Shown here: piece after piece, positions 10,316 through 17,434 of the stretch
Layout: every line of letters begins with the position of its first letter
How positions within the stretch are numbered: position 1 is the first letter of the stretch
DNA from: an uncultured Clostridia bacterium
GTDB lineage: Bacteria > Bacillota > Clostridia > TANB77 > CAG-508
Direction of reading: 5' to 3'
Length of the DNA stretch: 54,385 nt
NCBI GenBank assembly: GCA_944391015.1
Contig: CALXRZ010000005.1
Coordinates: 1-54,385, forward strand
Notes under the pieces: generated by a model
Told to the model about the DNA's origin: nothing
Database searches by the model: none
What the model saw: only the letters and a program-made list of their open reading frames with translations
Program-made: the position numbers and the translations under genes

Positions 10316-11065
10316 TTATGCAATAACCTCTTTATTGTCTTCTAATTTCTTTTTCATTAAATCTAAGATTTTTCTCTCTATCCTTGATATTTGTACTTGA
10401 TTTATTCCCATTATTTTTCCCACCTCTTTTTGTGTTTTTCCTCTAAAATATCTTAATAAAATTATTTGTCTTTCTTTGTCGTTTAAATTATTTATAAGTT
10501 CAGTAATTACTATTTTGTTTGTAATAAGCGTTTGCTCGTCTACTCCATTGCTTAATTTTTCCATAGTTGTTATGCCATCGTCGTCTTTAGATTCCGTATC
10601 ATATATAGAACTAACTATAACATTACTTTCTAATGCTAGTATTACTTCTTCCTTTGATACTCCTGTTTCCTTTACCAATTCTTCTATAGTAATTTCTCTA
10701 CCTTTTTTTAAATATTCTCTTTGTATTTCTGATATTTTATACTGTAATTCTTTTACAGTTCTACTTATTTTTACTGGTCCTTCTACTTGCGTATATCTTC
10801 TAAGTTCGCCTAGTATGTATGGTACTGCATATGTTGAAAGCCTTACTTCAAAACTAGTATCAAATTTTTTTATTGATTTAATAAAGCCGATTACTGCTAC
10901 TTGGTATAAGTCATCTGTTTCGTAGCCTCTATCTATAAATCTTTTTACTAAGCTCCAGATAAGTCCATTGTTTACATTTATAAGTTTTTCCATTGCAGAC
11001 TTATCCCCTTTTTGAGCCTCTACTATATCTGATACTTGATTTTCATACAACTTTAAATCTAGCAC
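10316..11065 (-). CDS. sigF: RNA polymerase sporulation sigma factor SigF
   Basis: Forespore-specific sigma factor of the sigma-70 family, 249 residues with regions 2, 3 and 4. Region 2 reads DDLYQVAVIGFIKSIKKFD and region 4 ends in a helix-turn-helix (QKEVGKIMGINQVQISRIERKIL). The start is a GTG directly after the spoIIAB stop, with GGAGG about 10 bases upstream inside spoIIAB, which suggests translational coupling. Placement third in the spoIIAA-spoIIAB-sigF order separates it from the close paralogue SigG. Activity is expected to be blocked by SpoIIAB until SpoIIAA is dephosphorylated. Confidence 0.95.
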   Translation of the reverse strand: MLDLKLYENQVSDIVEAQKGDKSAMEKLINVNNGLIWSLVKRFIDRGYETDDLYQVAVIGFIKSIKKFDTSFEVRLSTYAVPYILGELRRYTQVEGPVKISRTVKELQYKISEIQREYLKKGREITIEELVKETGVSKEEVILALESNVIVSSIYDTESKDDDGITTMEKLSNGVDEQTLITNKIVITELINNLNDKERQIILLRYFRGKTQKEVGKIMGINQVQISRIERKILDLMKKKLEDNKEVIA

Positions 11066-11539
11066 CTAGCATACTCCTCCCACATTTGCAAATTCATTTT
11101 CTATGTTATCTACTATATGCTTTTTTATTTTTTTTCTCATAGTAACCTTAGTTCCCAAGCCAAGTACAGAATCTATTTCGACTTCATCCATAAAGCTTTC
11201 CATTATTGTAAAGCCCATACCGGACCTTTCTAAATTAGCTTTGGTAGTATATAACGGCTTGCGAGCAAGTTCTACATTTTCTATGCCTTTCCCTGTGTCC
11301 GATATTTCTATCTCAACATTGTTTTTTAAGATTCTTGCCCTGATTTTTACAATTCCTTCTGCATCCTCGTAGCCGTGTATTATACAATTTGTAACAGCCT
11401 CTGATACGGCTGTTTTTATGTCTGCTAGCTCTTCTATTGTTGGGTCTAAAACAGATACAAATGCTGCCACAGTAATTCTTGCAAAAGCCTCATTACTAGA
11501 TTTACTTAAAAATTCTAATTTCATTTCATTATCATACAT
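11066..11539 (-). CDS. spoIIAB: Anti-sigma F factor and serine kinase SpoIIAB
   Basis: Binds and inhibits SigF, and phosphorylates SpoIIAA with ATP. It has 157 residues with the GHKL/Bergerat ATP-binding boxes: N box [13 protein letters not shown] (about 47-59), G1 box DTGKG (81-85) and G2 box RSGMGF (105-110). The N-terminal [20 protein letters not shown] matches SpoIIAB closely. The stop abuts the sigF GTG. Unusually, a gap of 189 bp separates it from spoIIAA, where these two genes are normally adjacent or overlapping; the gap contains a GC-rich dispersed repeat. Confidence 0.95.
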   Translation of the reverse strand: MYDNEMKLEFLSKSSNEAFARITVAAFVSVLDPTIEELADIKTAVSEAVTNCIIHGYEDAEGIVKIRARILKNNVEIEISDTGKGIENVELARKPLYTTKANLERSGMGFTIMESFMDEVEIDSVLGLGTKVTMRKKIKKHIVDNIENEFANVGGVC

Positions 11540-11620
11540 TTTAATTTTATCCTTTCTGTTTCTTATTTTTTTGGACTTTCATTAGCTTGTTCTTCTTTTA
11601 TATTATCTTAACTGAATTGT

Positions 11621-11651
11621 TTTGCAAAACAAGCCTGTCCCCATTTGTTAG
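11621..11651. repeat. Dispersed repeat, core CAAGCCTGTCCCC, inside the spoIIA cluster
   Basis: The core lies at 11630-11642, between spoIIAA and spoIIAB, flanked by imperfectly complementary arms (GCAAA / TTTGT). It belongs to the same family as the copies at 20232-20244, 28343-28355 and 49297-49309, and more distantly 7943-7954. A second TTAGCTTG word on each side (about 11583 and 11648) may be part of the unit. Confidence 0.6.
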
Positions 11652-11728
11652 CTTGCCTATTTTATATTCTCTTAACCTTTTTAATGTTTTTCTTTAATTC
11701 TCTACAAATGTATCATCTCGCATACAAC

Positions 11729-12055
11729 TTATGATGCTCTTTTTTCTTTCATTGAAATTATCTTGCTAATTCCACTCATTTCTAATATTCTTTTTACATT
11801 AGGGCTTATATTTACTATTTCCATTTCTCCACCTATAAGTTTCATCATTTTGTACCTACCAATAATCATTCCGATTCCTGCACTGTCCATAAAAGAAACC
11901 CTACTAAAATCAAATATAGTTTTTCTAGGCATATATCTTGTAATTTCATCGTCAACTTTCCTCCTTATTTTTTCTACAATGTGGTGGTCAATTTCTTCTG
12001 TAATTTCCACCGTTAAAAGCTTGTCCTTTTTTACATAACTAATATTCAAATCCAT
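11729..12055 (-). CDS. spoIIAA: Anti-sigma F factor antagonist SpoIIAA
   Basis: STAS-domain protein of 108 residues. Its unphosphorylated form removes SpoIIAB from SigF and so switches on forespore transcription. The phosphorylation motif is FMDSAGIGMIIGRYK, with the target serine at residue 58, the same number as in Bacillus. First gene of the sporulation cluster; a purine-rich ribosome binding site (AGGGGG) precedes the ATG. The upstream 250 bp also serve the divergent amidohydrolase gene. I looked for a SigH promoter and saw only a weak GGA/GAAT-type match with non-ideal spacing, so I do not call it. Confidence 0.95.
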   Translation of the reverse strand: MDLNISYVKKDKLLTVEITEEIDHHIVEKIRRKVDDEITRYMPRKTIFDFSRVSFMDSAGIGMIIGRYKMMKLIGGEMEIVNISPNVKRILEMSGISKIISMKEKRAS

Positions 12056-12241
12056 CCCCCCTGTTTCTGATAATTTTTATCATTCTTAAGCTTTACCTAA
12101 TTATATTCTTTTTTACATTTTTTTCCAATAGCAAAATTTAGGAAGTTTTGTTGAATTATAGGAACTTTTCGACAAATTGTGATTTTGAGATGATTTTATG
12201 TTATAAATATAGTAAAGCGATTTGCTTAATTTTTAATAGTT

Positions 12242-12288
12242 CTAGGGTTAAGTTCTACACTATTCTAAATTAGGACTTATGCCCCTAG
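12242..12288 (+). promoter_or_regulatory. 5'-UTR hairpin abutting the amidohydrolase ribosome binding site
   Basis: CTAGGG (12242-12247) pairs with CCCTAG (12283-12288), and an inner AAGTTCTA (12250-12257) pairs with TAGGACTT (12271-12278) with one wobble. The stem ends about 3 bases before the AAGGAGG at 12291-12297. It could limit translation or stabilise the message. No known riboswitch family is recognised. Confidence 0.4.
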
Positions 12289-12305
12289 TTTAAGGAGGGA
12301 AATTT

Positions 12306-13265
12306 ATGATTATAAATTCTCACGTGCACATCAATACTGATGAAAATTACTTTTTTTACAGCAACTATGGACTGCAACAATTTTTAACCGAAATGGATGA
12401 CAACAACGTAGATTTTGCTTTACCTACGCTTAATCCCAAATTAAGTATTTTTAGATGTCCAAATGATTGCTCGATGCATTGCCCTAAAACTGCTAACTCT
12501 GTTAATAACAATTTAAACAGTTGCAACTGTAGCAATGCTAAAAGGCATCGGATTGGAATTTTTGAAGAAAGCGAGAAGTTGGTTTTAAAGTGTAAAACTT
12601 GTGGTACTATTATTCTTAAAAGTTCTATAGATCCTTTGCACAATTATAATATTGCTCTAATGAATTTAACTAAATCGTACCGGACTAAAATGCGTCCACT
12701 AATTTATTTGTCGTTATGCAAATCTACAATTCAAGCAGAAATTGATTTTTTTGAAAATACTTATGGTAATGAACTTGCCGGTTTTAAATTTCACCCTTGG
12801 AATGACCAAGTAAGTGTTGCTGGTTTTAGAGTACACACTAACAAACCTATTTTAATTCATACCGGTATGCGCTATCTTGAAAGTGGAGCAAATGCAATTA
12901 CATTTGCTGAAAATAATCCAGATGTTAAAATTGTAATTGCTCACGCTGGGGCGCTTAATGAAACTTGTTTAAGAAAAATTGCAGTACTAAAAAATGTATT
13001 TGTAGATTGTTGTCCATCTACTTTTATGTTTAAAGCCAAATATTCTTCGCTTTTTTCTCCAGATGAAATTAACTCTCCTGAGGATATTTATTACAAAGTC
13101 TTAGATTTTGTTCCGAGTAATAAAATTCTTTTCGGTAGTGATTCTCCTTGGGGTAATAGCGAAGATGAACTTGCAGTTATTAGTAAATTGCACATTTCAG
13201 AGAGCGTTAAAAAACAAATTTTGTACAAAAATGCTGTTAGGTTGTATGGGTTAGATTGTGGTTGA
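12306..13265 (+). CDS. Amidohydrolase-family (Amidohydro_2) TIM-barrel protein with Cys-rich insertion
   Basis: Predicted metal-dependent hydrolase or decarboxylase of 319 residues; substrate unknown. Metal-site motifs of the superfamily are visible: N-terminal SHVH (H6, H8), then ILIHTG, VIAHAGA and the late catalytic FGSDSPWG. Between barrel elements 1 and 2 (about residues 51-99) lies an unusual insertion with seven cysteines: C51, C55, C59, C73, C75, C96 and C99. This looks like a metal-binding knuckle. Start ATG after AAGGAGGGAAATTT. It faces the radical SAM group on the other strand and ends at a shared bidirectional terminator, so co-regulation is possible but not shown. Confidence 0.8.
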   Translation: MIINSHVHINTDENYFFYSNYGLQQFLTEMDDNNVDFALPTLNPKLSIFRCPNDCSMHCPKTANSVNNNLNSCNCSNAKRHRIGIFEESEKLVLKCKTCGTIILKSSIDPLHNYNIALMNLTKSYRTKMRPLIYLSLCKSTIQAEIDFFENTYGNELAGFKFHPWNDQVSVAGFRVHTNKPILIHTGMRYLESGANAITFAENNPDVKIVIAHAGALNETCLRKIAVLKNVFVDCCPSTFMFKAKYSSLFSPDEINSPEDIYYKVLDFVPSNKILFGSDSPWGNSEDELAVISKLHISESVKKQILYKNAVRLYGLDCG

Positions 13266-13296
13266 TACTAAAATTCAAATTGATGTGTACCAAGAA

Positions 13297-13347
13297 GTGT
13301 CCAAGAACAAATTGTATATTTAATAATATCAATTTGCTCTTGGGCAC
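13297..13347. terminator. Bidirectional terminator between amidohydrolase and radical SAM group
   Basis: An 18-bp stem pairs 13297-13314 (GTGTCCAAGAACAAATTG) with 13330-13347 (CAATTTGCTCTTGGGCAC), with two wobble pairs and a T-run on the plus-strand side. It sits between the ends of convergent genes. Confidence 0.75.
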
Positions 13348-13441
13348 CCTTTTCGTAGTACGAAATATTTATATGTCAAATCCCAAAAATTGTAACTTCA
13401 TATTTTCGTCTCTAGTTATGTAGCTATTTTAGTAGTAATTT

Positions 13442-13513
13442 TTAGTCTCCATTCATTGCACAGCCACAATCATTAAACTCTTCAACACTCATCTCCCAAT
13501 CTTCTCTTTCCAT
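13442..13513 (-). CDS. 23-residue peptide with CGC motif, candidate RiPP precursor
   Basis: A short ORF with an excellent ribosome binding site (AAAGGAGGTGCGT, 4-7 bases before the ATG). The peptide begins MEREDWEM and ends FNDCGCAMNGD: an acidic first part with one Trp, then Cys-Gly-Cys near the C-terminus. It lies about 200 bp downstream of two radical SAM/SPASM genes on the same strand and before the terminator. Known substrates of such enzymes can be this small (PqqA has about 23 residues), so size does not exclude a precursor role. There is no obvious leader cleavage site and no exporter nearby. The function is inferred from context only. Confidence 0.55.
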   Translation of the reverse strand: MEREDWEMSVEEFNDCGCAMNGD

Positions 13514-13629
13514 ATACGCACCTCCTTTTTATTTATAAATATTCAAATTCTTTTTTATAAGGTTTTAGCTGTCACAGGCTTTTTAGCAGATGTTAGTTTT
13601 AAGGTTGTAATACATAAAATTGCTTTATC

Positions 13630-13671
13630 CTATTTAGCCCCATTTTTTAGCTTGTGATATATAATTTGCAT
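13630..13671 (-). CDS. 13-codon ORF with strong ribosome binding site
   Basis: AAGGAGAACTT precedes ATG, then 12 further codons (MQIIYHKLKNGAK) and TAG. It lies between the second radical SAM gene and the CGC peptide on the same strand. It may be a leader peptide, a decayed precursor copy or chance. A GCCTGTGACAGC word similar to the dispersed repeats follows at about 13569-13580. Confidence 0.25.
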   Translation of the reverse strand: MQIIYHKLKNGAK

Positions 13672-13709
13672 TAAGTTCTCCTTATAAACAAAAGAATTGT
13701 AAACTATTT

Positions 13710-14699
13710 TTAAGACACTTCTTCCCTTGCTATGCAGTTATAATCAAAACCAGTTATTTTATTGCTACTTTGGTATGCAGACCTTCTGCAACCTCCACAA
13801 TATGCTAAATGTTTGCAGTTGCCACATCCTTCATAGCTTTTTCTATCTCGTATTTTATGTAGTAATTCAGATTCTTTCCAAATTTTTTCTAATGGTTCTT
13901 CATATATATTTCCTGCTTTAATCCTAACAAATGGGCAAGGTATTACATCACCATTTGCTAATATAGAACACGAAGCAATTCCTGCTGTGCAACCACCTTT
14001 TATTCTAAAGTTTTCGTTTTCGTCTAGGCACATTCCTTTAAAAGAATTTATATACGGATGTTTTAATTTGTTTATCTTGCCTTGTTTTTCATACTCTAAA
14101 AGTTTTTTAATCGCCCAAATTTTTTCTTCTTTATTTAATAAAAATTCTTTATCTTTACCTGTATCTATGCAAAAGTTAAATGCAATAGGAATATTGTTTT
14201 CATTTGCTATTTGAATAATTTCATCAATATAGTTTATATTTTTCTTATGTACTGTTGTAAATAAATATGGTTTTATACCTACACTTTTTAAATCCTTTGC
14301 AAGTATTATAGTATTTTCACTACTAATATTTCTTGCTCCGTTTTCATCAATATCAAAACTTAAATGTATGTAATCAAAGCCTTGCAAACCTTTTAAATCA
14401 AGATTTCTAATATATCCATTTGTCTGCAAAGTAATTTTCTTTATATCACCTAGTTTATGCCTATTTTTCTTTAAATATGCACAAATTTCTTTAAATTGTG
14501 GATGCAAGGATGCTTCTCCTCCAGAAACTGTAAAAGTGTTTATTGTATTTTCGTTTGCAAAATTTATGTATTTTACAATATCTTGATATGGCATATCTAA
14601 ATTTTTATTTTCTCTATTATAACAATGCAAGCAATTCAAATTGCATTTTGTAGTAATTTCAAGCTCCAGCATATGCATCGATAATCCCACACCTAACAT
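13710..14699 (-). CDS. Radical SAM/SPASM protein, putative peptide maturase (second of pair)
   Basis: The radical SAM cluster motif is CNLNCLHC (C19, C23, C26 counting from the ATG at 14699), followed by VSGGEASLHP, the GGE SAM-binding motif. A C-terminal SPASM region with auxiliary-cluster cysteines reads GGCTAGIASCSI, PCPFVRI, CGNCKHLAYCGGCRRSA and a final C. Family members use 5'-deoxyadenosyl radicals to modify peptides or proteins. The first 41 bases overlap the end of the upstream radical SAM gene, so the two are translationally coupled. The start is uncertain: GGAAGGAG lies too close to 14699, and the ATGs at 14678 or 14672 (MHMLELEITTKC) fit the family better. Confidence 0.85.
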   Translation of the reverse strand: MLGVGLSMHMLELEITTKCNLNCLHCYNRENKNLDMPYQDIVKYINFANENTINTFTVSGGEASLHPQFKEICAYLKKNRHKLGDIKKITLQTNGYIRNLDLKGLQGFDYIHLSFDIDENGARNISSENTIILAKDLKSVGIKPYLFTTVHKKNINYIDEIIQIANENNIPIAFNFCIDTGKDKEFLLNKEEKIWAIKKLLEYEKQGKINKLKHPYINSFKGMCLDENENFRIKGGCTAGIASCSILANGDVIPCPFVRIKAGNIYEEPLEKIWKESELLHKIRDRKSYEGCGNCKHLAYCGGCRRSAYQSSNKITGFDYNCIAREEVS

Positions 14700-15720
14700 C
14701 TCCTTCCTTAATTACTCTAAGGTTTTCGTGAATATAGCTATTAGTCCAAGCTCTGCAACCTGAAAAACAATTATTGTGCTTTTTGCAATTCATACAATTC
14801 TCTGGAAGATTATTAGTTAAGTAATATTCTCTAAACTTTTTAAAACCTTTACCCTCGCTCCATATTTTATGAATATCATCCTCAAACACATTGCCACACA
14901 AAAATTCCTCAGTTTGAAAAAAATTGCAAGGATACACATTACCATTATATTTTATTATAAGTTTGCTTTTCCCTGCAGCACAAACAGGCATCTGCATAGC
15001 TTTTTCTTCTTCTCCTAATAACCCATATAAGCCGTGCTTGTACACAAACTTATCCTTTCCAATCATATGCACATAGCTTAAATATTTCTCCATATTTTCT
15101 TTATTTATTGGAACACTTAAAGAATCAAATTTTTTTCCTGTATAACAAGGTATTGCCATTGTTGGTGAATATGTCAGATTTTTAAATTTATTATTTAGAT
15201 ATGTATATAGCTGTTTATAATTTTCGAAATTTTCCTTGATTAAAACTGTATTTACTGAAACTTTTTTACCTGAATTTAGTGCTTTTTCTATATTATTTAT
15301 AGTTTTTTCAAATGAACCTTTATAACCGGTTATTTCATCATTTACCTCTTTATACCCGTGCAGTGAAAATACAAACTCATCCGAGTATTTTAGTATGTTA
15401 GATATATCAATCGAGCCATTAGTATTTATTAAATTCACTAAACCTTTTTCTTTTGAATATTTTAAGATTTCTGTAAAGTAGGGATAAAGAAAATTTTCAC
15501 CACCAGAAAAATGAATTTTCTTTATTCCCAAATTGTATAGGTCATCTATAACCTTTTTCCATAGCTCTGGTGGTTTATCTTCGTACTTATCCTGTACATC
15601 ACAATTTTCAAAACAAAATTTACACCTAAAATTGCAGTTTCGAGTAAGCTCTACTTGGGCAAAGTTTGGTCTGCTCCAAATTAGGCTTATAAGCTCCTTT
15701 TTTGAAAAGCCATTTATCAT
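14659..15720 (-). CDS. Radical SAM/SPASM protein, putative peptide maturase (first of pair)
   Basis: 353 residues. The radical SAM motif is CNFRCKFC (C29, C33, C36), with FSGGENFLYP as the GGE motif. A C-terminal SPASM region has the cysteines PVCAAGKS, VYPCNFF, FLCGNVF, CMNCKKHNNCFSGC and RCGI. Start ATG after GGGAGGAAAAA. It overlaps the next radical SAM gene by 41 bases and follows the GNAT gene by about 90 bp. Two different SPASM enzymes in tandem suggest sequential modification of one substrate, or one enzyme acting on a peptide and one on something else. The best substrate candidate in the window is the 23-residue CGC peptide. Confidence 0.87.
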   Translation of the reverse strand: MINGFSKKELISLIWSRPNFAQVELTRNCNFRCKFCFENCDVQDKYEDKPPELWKKVIDDLYNLGIKKIHFSGGENFLYPYFTEILKYSKEKGLVNLINTNGSIDISNILKYSDEFVFSLHGYKEVNDEITGYKGSFEKTINNIEKALNSGKKVSVNTVLIKENFENYKQLYTYLNNKFKNLTYSPTMAIPCYTGKKFDSLSVPINKENMEKYLSYVHMIGKDKFVYKHGLYGLLGEEEKAMQMPVCAAGKSKLIIKYNGNVYPCNFFQTEEFLCGNVFEDDIHKIWSEGKGFKKFREYYLTNNLPENCMNCKKHNNCFSGCRAWTNSYIHENLRVIKEGDVRCGIIDAYAGA

Positions 15721-15809
15721 TTTTTCCTCCCAATTATATTCTTGTGCTAAGCAATATTGGTAAGTTGTTTAACTATATTCTTTAACAATTCTTACTTTAG
15801 AACACACTT

Positions 15810-16526
15810 CTATAAGTTTGAGCAATAATAATTATCGTTTTTTTCTATTATTTCCTTTTTTAATAAATAATCGATAAATTTTTTTGGTATATCAATAATT
15901 TTTTTATGGTTTATAATTTGCATAAACCAATTTCGTGGCTCATCTTTTAGAAAAATTAAGTCTGGATTAGCATAAATTGCCATATATTGTTCGTTTTCTA
16001 TGTAGTTAGCCGACTTTTTTAGGTTATATGAGTTTTCTTTGCCTTCCAAGCTTATTCCTAGCGCAACTTTTTCTACATTTTTTCCACCAATATTCTCTAT
16101 TTCCTCACCAATGATTTTAAAACCATTCTTTTGATAAAAAGATATTGCTCTTGTATTTTCTTTTGCACACCATAAAAATATTTTATTACTCTTATTGGCT
16201 AAATCTTTTATAGCATATTGCAAAAGTTTTGTACCAATGCCACGTTCTTGGCAATTATTTTTTACATATAAAGCAAATACTTCACCTTGGTAATCTTTAT
16301 ATTTAGCATTTTCCCCGTAATAGCAATATGCAATTGGCTCTTTTTCTTTTTCGTAAATAATAACATTTTTATTTTTTAGATTATTCAAATATTTTTCCTT
16401 TTCTTTAGTTAAGCTTAAGTTATTTAAAAAATCTTCTGGAAATATTTTTGAGTATGTTTTTCGCCAATTATCAATTTTTAATCTTGCAATTTTTTCAGAA
16501 TCTTCTTTCATTCCATCTCTTATCAT
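15810..16526 (-). CDS. GNAT-family N-acetyltransferase
   Basis: Acyl-CoA dependent acetyltransferase fold: the opening MIRDGMKEDSEKIARLKIDNWRKTY is typical, and the acetyl-CoA loop reads CQERGIGTKLLQYA near residue 100, followed by AISFYQKNGF. An extra tail of about 80 residues (after KVALGI) has no recognised domain. I prefer the ATG at 16526 because GAGG lies 8 bases upstream; another ATG is two codons earlier. It is the first gene of the radical SAM group on the minus strand, so it may acetylate the matured product, but GNAT genes are common and this link is weak. Confidence 0.82.
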   Translation of the reverse strand: MIRDGMKEDSEKIARLKIDNWRKTYSKIFPEDFLNNLSLTKEKEKYLNNLKNKNVIIYEKEKEPIAYCYYGENAKYKDYQGEVFALYVKNNCQERGIGTKLLQYAIKDLANKSNKIFLWCAKENTRAISFYQKNGFKIIGEEIENIGGKNVEKVALGISLEGKENSYNLKKSANYIENEQYMAIYANPDLIFLKDEPRNWFMQIINHKKIIDIPKKFIDYLLKKEIIEKNDNYYCSNL

Positions 16527-16718
16527 TTGCATCGCCTCGCATTCTTTTTTATTGTAGCTTGTCTTTATATAATTGTATGCTTCACAATCAAAAATTATAA
16601 CTTCTATAATTAAATTTTTTATTTTTCTTTCAAATATCTTTTTAATAAGAATGTTAAAAAGTAAGGGAAAGTATAAAATTTTCCGTTAAATCATATGTTT
16701 TTATTGAGTAATAATATG

Positions 16719-16770
16719 TTTATCACATTTTTAGAAAGATTTCAATGCTGTTTTATCACATTTTTAGAAA
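16719..16770. repeat. Two 19-bp direct repeats upstream of the 142-residue gene
   Basis: TTTATCACATTTTTAGAAA occurs at 16719-16737 and 16752-16770, 33 bases apart (about three helical turns). They lie about 120 bases upstream of the gene at 16892. This spacing suits a tandem protein-binding site. The rest of the 16527-16891 gap is AT-rich and shows nothing else I can support. Confidence 0.4.
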
Positions 16771-16891
16771 AGTGGTTCTGTGATTTTTAAAAATTTTAAA
16801 ACATACATTGTTTGCAGAAAAACAAATCATAACATTTTGTATATTATTATATTTTTTGGAAACAATATAAATAAAAAAATTGGAGGTTATT

Positions 16892-17320
16892 ATGGGAAAC
16901 GAACAATATATTTTAAACACTGTAAATAAAGGATTAAAAATGGGAATGGATTCAATTTCCACTATTTCTGAAAAGGTAGGAGATGAAAACTTTAAAGATG
17001 ATTTAATTTATCAGTATAATCAGTATAATGACATTTTAAATAGAGTAAATACTGAACTTCAGAATTTTAATGATTTACCTGCTGAACTCCCACCTATGCA
17101 AAAAGTTATGGGCTATATGGATATTCAAATGAGTACAATCAATGATAAAAGCAATTCTCATATAGCAGAGATGCTAATTAAAGGTACAAATATGGGAATT
17201 ATTGAAGGTGTGAAATTGAAGAATCAAAATCCTGATGCAAATCAGACTACTCAAAAAATATTGGATGATTTTATACAATTTCAGGAAAATACAATAGAAA
17301 AGTTGAAAAAATATTTGTAA
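16892..17320 (+). CDS. Helical protein of unknown function, 142 residues
   Basis: I do not recognise the family. The start is the ATG at 16892, fixed by GGAGG at 16882-16886. The protein has no signal peptide or membrane segment and appears all-helical, with three or four amphipathic helices. The third and fourth segments (MDIQMSTINDKSNSHIAEMLIKGTNMGIIEG and QKILDDFIQFQENTIEKLKKYL) resemble a ferritin-like or DUF-type four-helix bundle, but no metal ligands are obvious. It is monocistronic, ends at a strong hairpin, and has direct repeats upstream. Confidence 0.75.
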   Translation: MGNEQYILNTVNKGLKMGMDSISTISEKVGDENFKDDLIYQYNQYNDILNRVNTELQNFNDLPAELPPMQKVMGYMDIQMSTINDKSNSHIAEMLIKGTNMGIIEGVKLKNQNPDANQTTQKILDDFIQFQENTIEKLKKYL

Positions 17321-17335
17321 GATTATATAGACTTT

Positions 17336-17434
17336 TTTTCAAAAAGGTCGGGCTTAAATTGTAAAAAATATTTATTTGCCATTTTAAATTATGTAAAGTT
17401 TTTTTACAATTTAGGTCCGGTTCCTTTTGAAAAT
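17336..17434. terminator. Long inverted repeat between convergent genes
   Basis: TAAATTGTAAAAAA (17355-17368) pairs exactly with 17400-17413. The stem extends with wobbles through GGTCGGGCT / GGTCCGGTT, and outer TTTTC...GAAAA arms close it. It separates the plus-strand 142-residue gene from the end of valS and probably terminates both. The GGTCGGGCTT word is loosely related to the dispersed GC repeats. Confidence 0.55.

Noticed and set aside
12056..12200. SigH-type promoter for spoIIAA
   Set aside because: A TTGGAAAA/GAAT pair is present, but the spacer is about 2-3 bases too short and the first box is imperfect. Not called.
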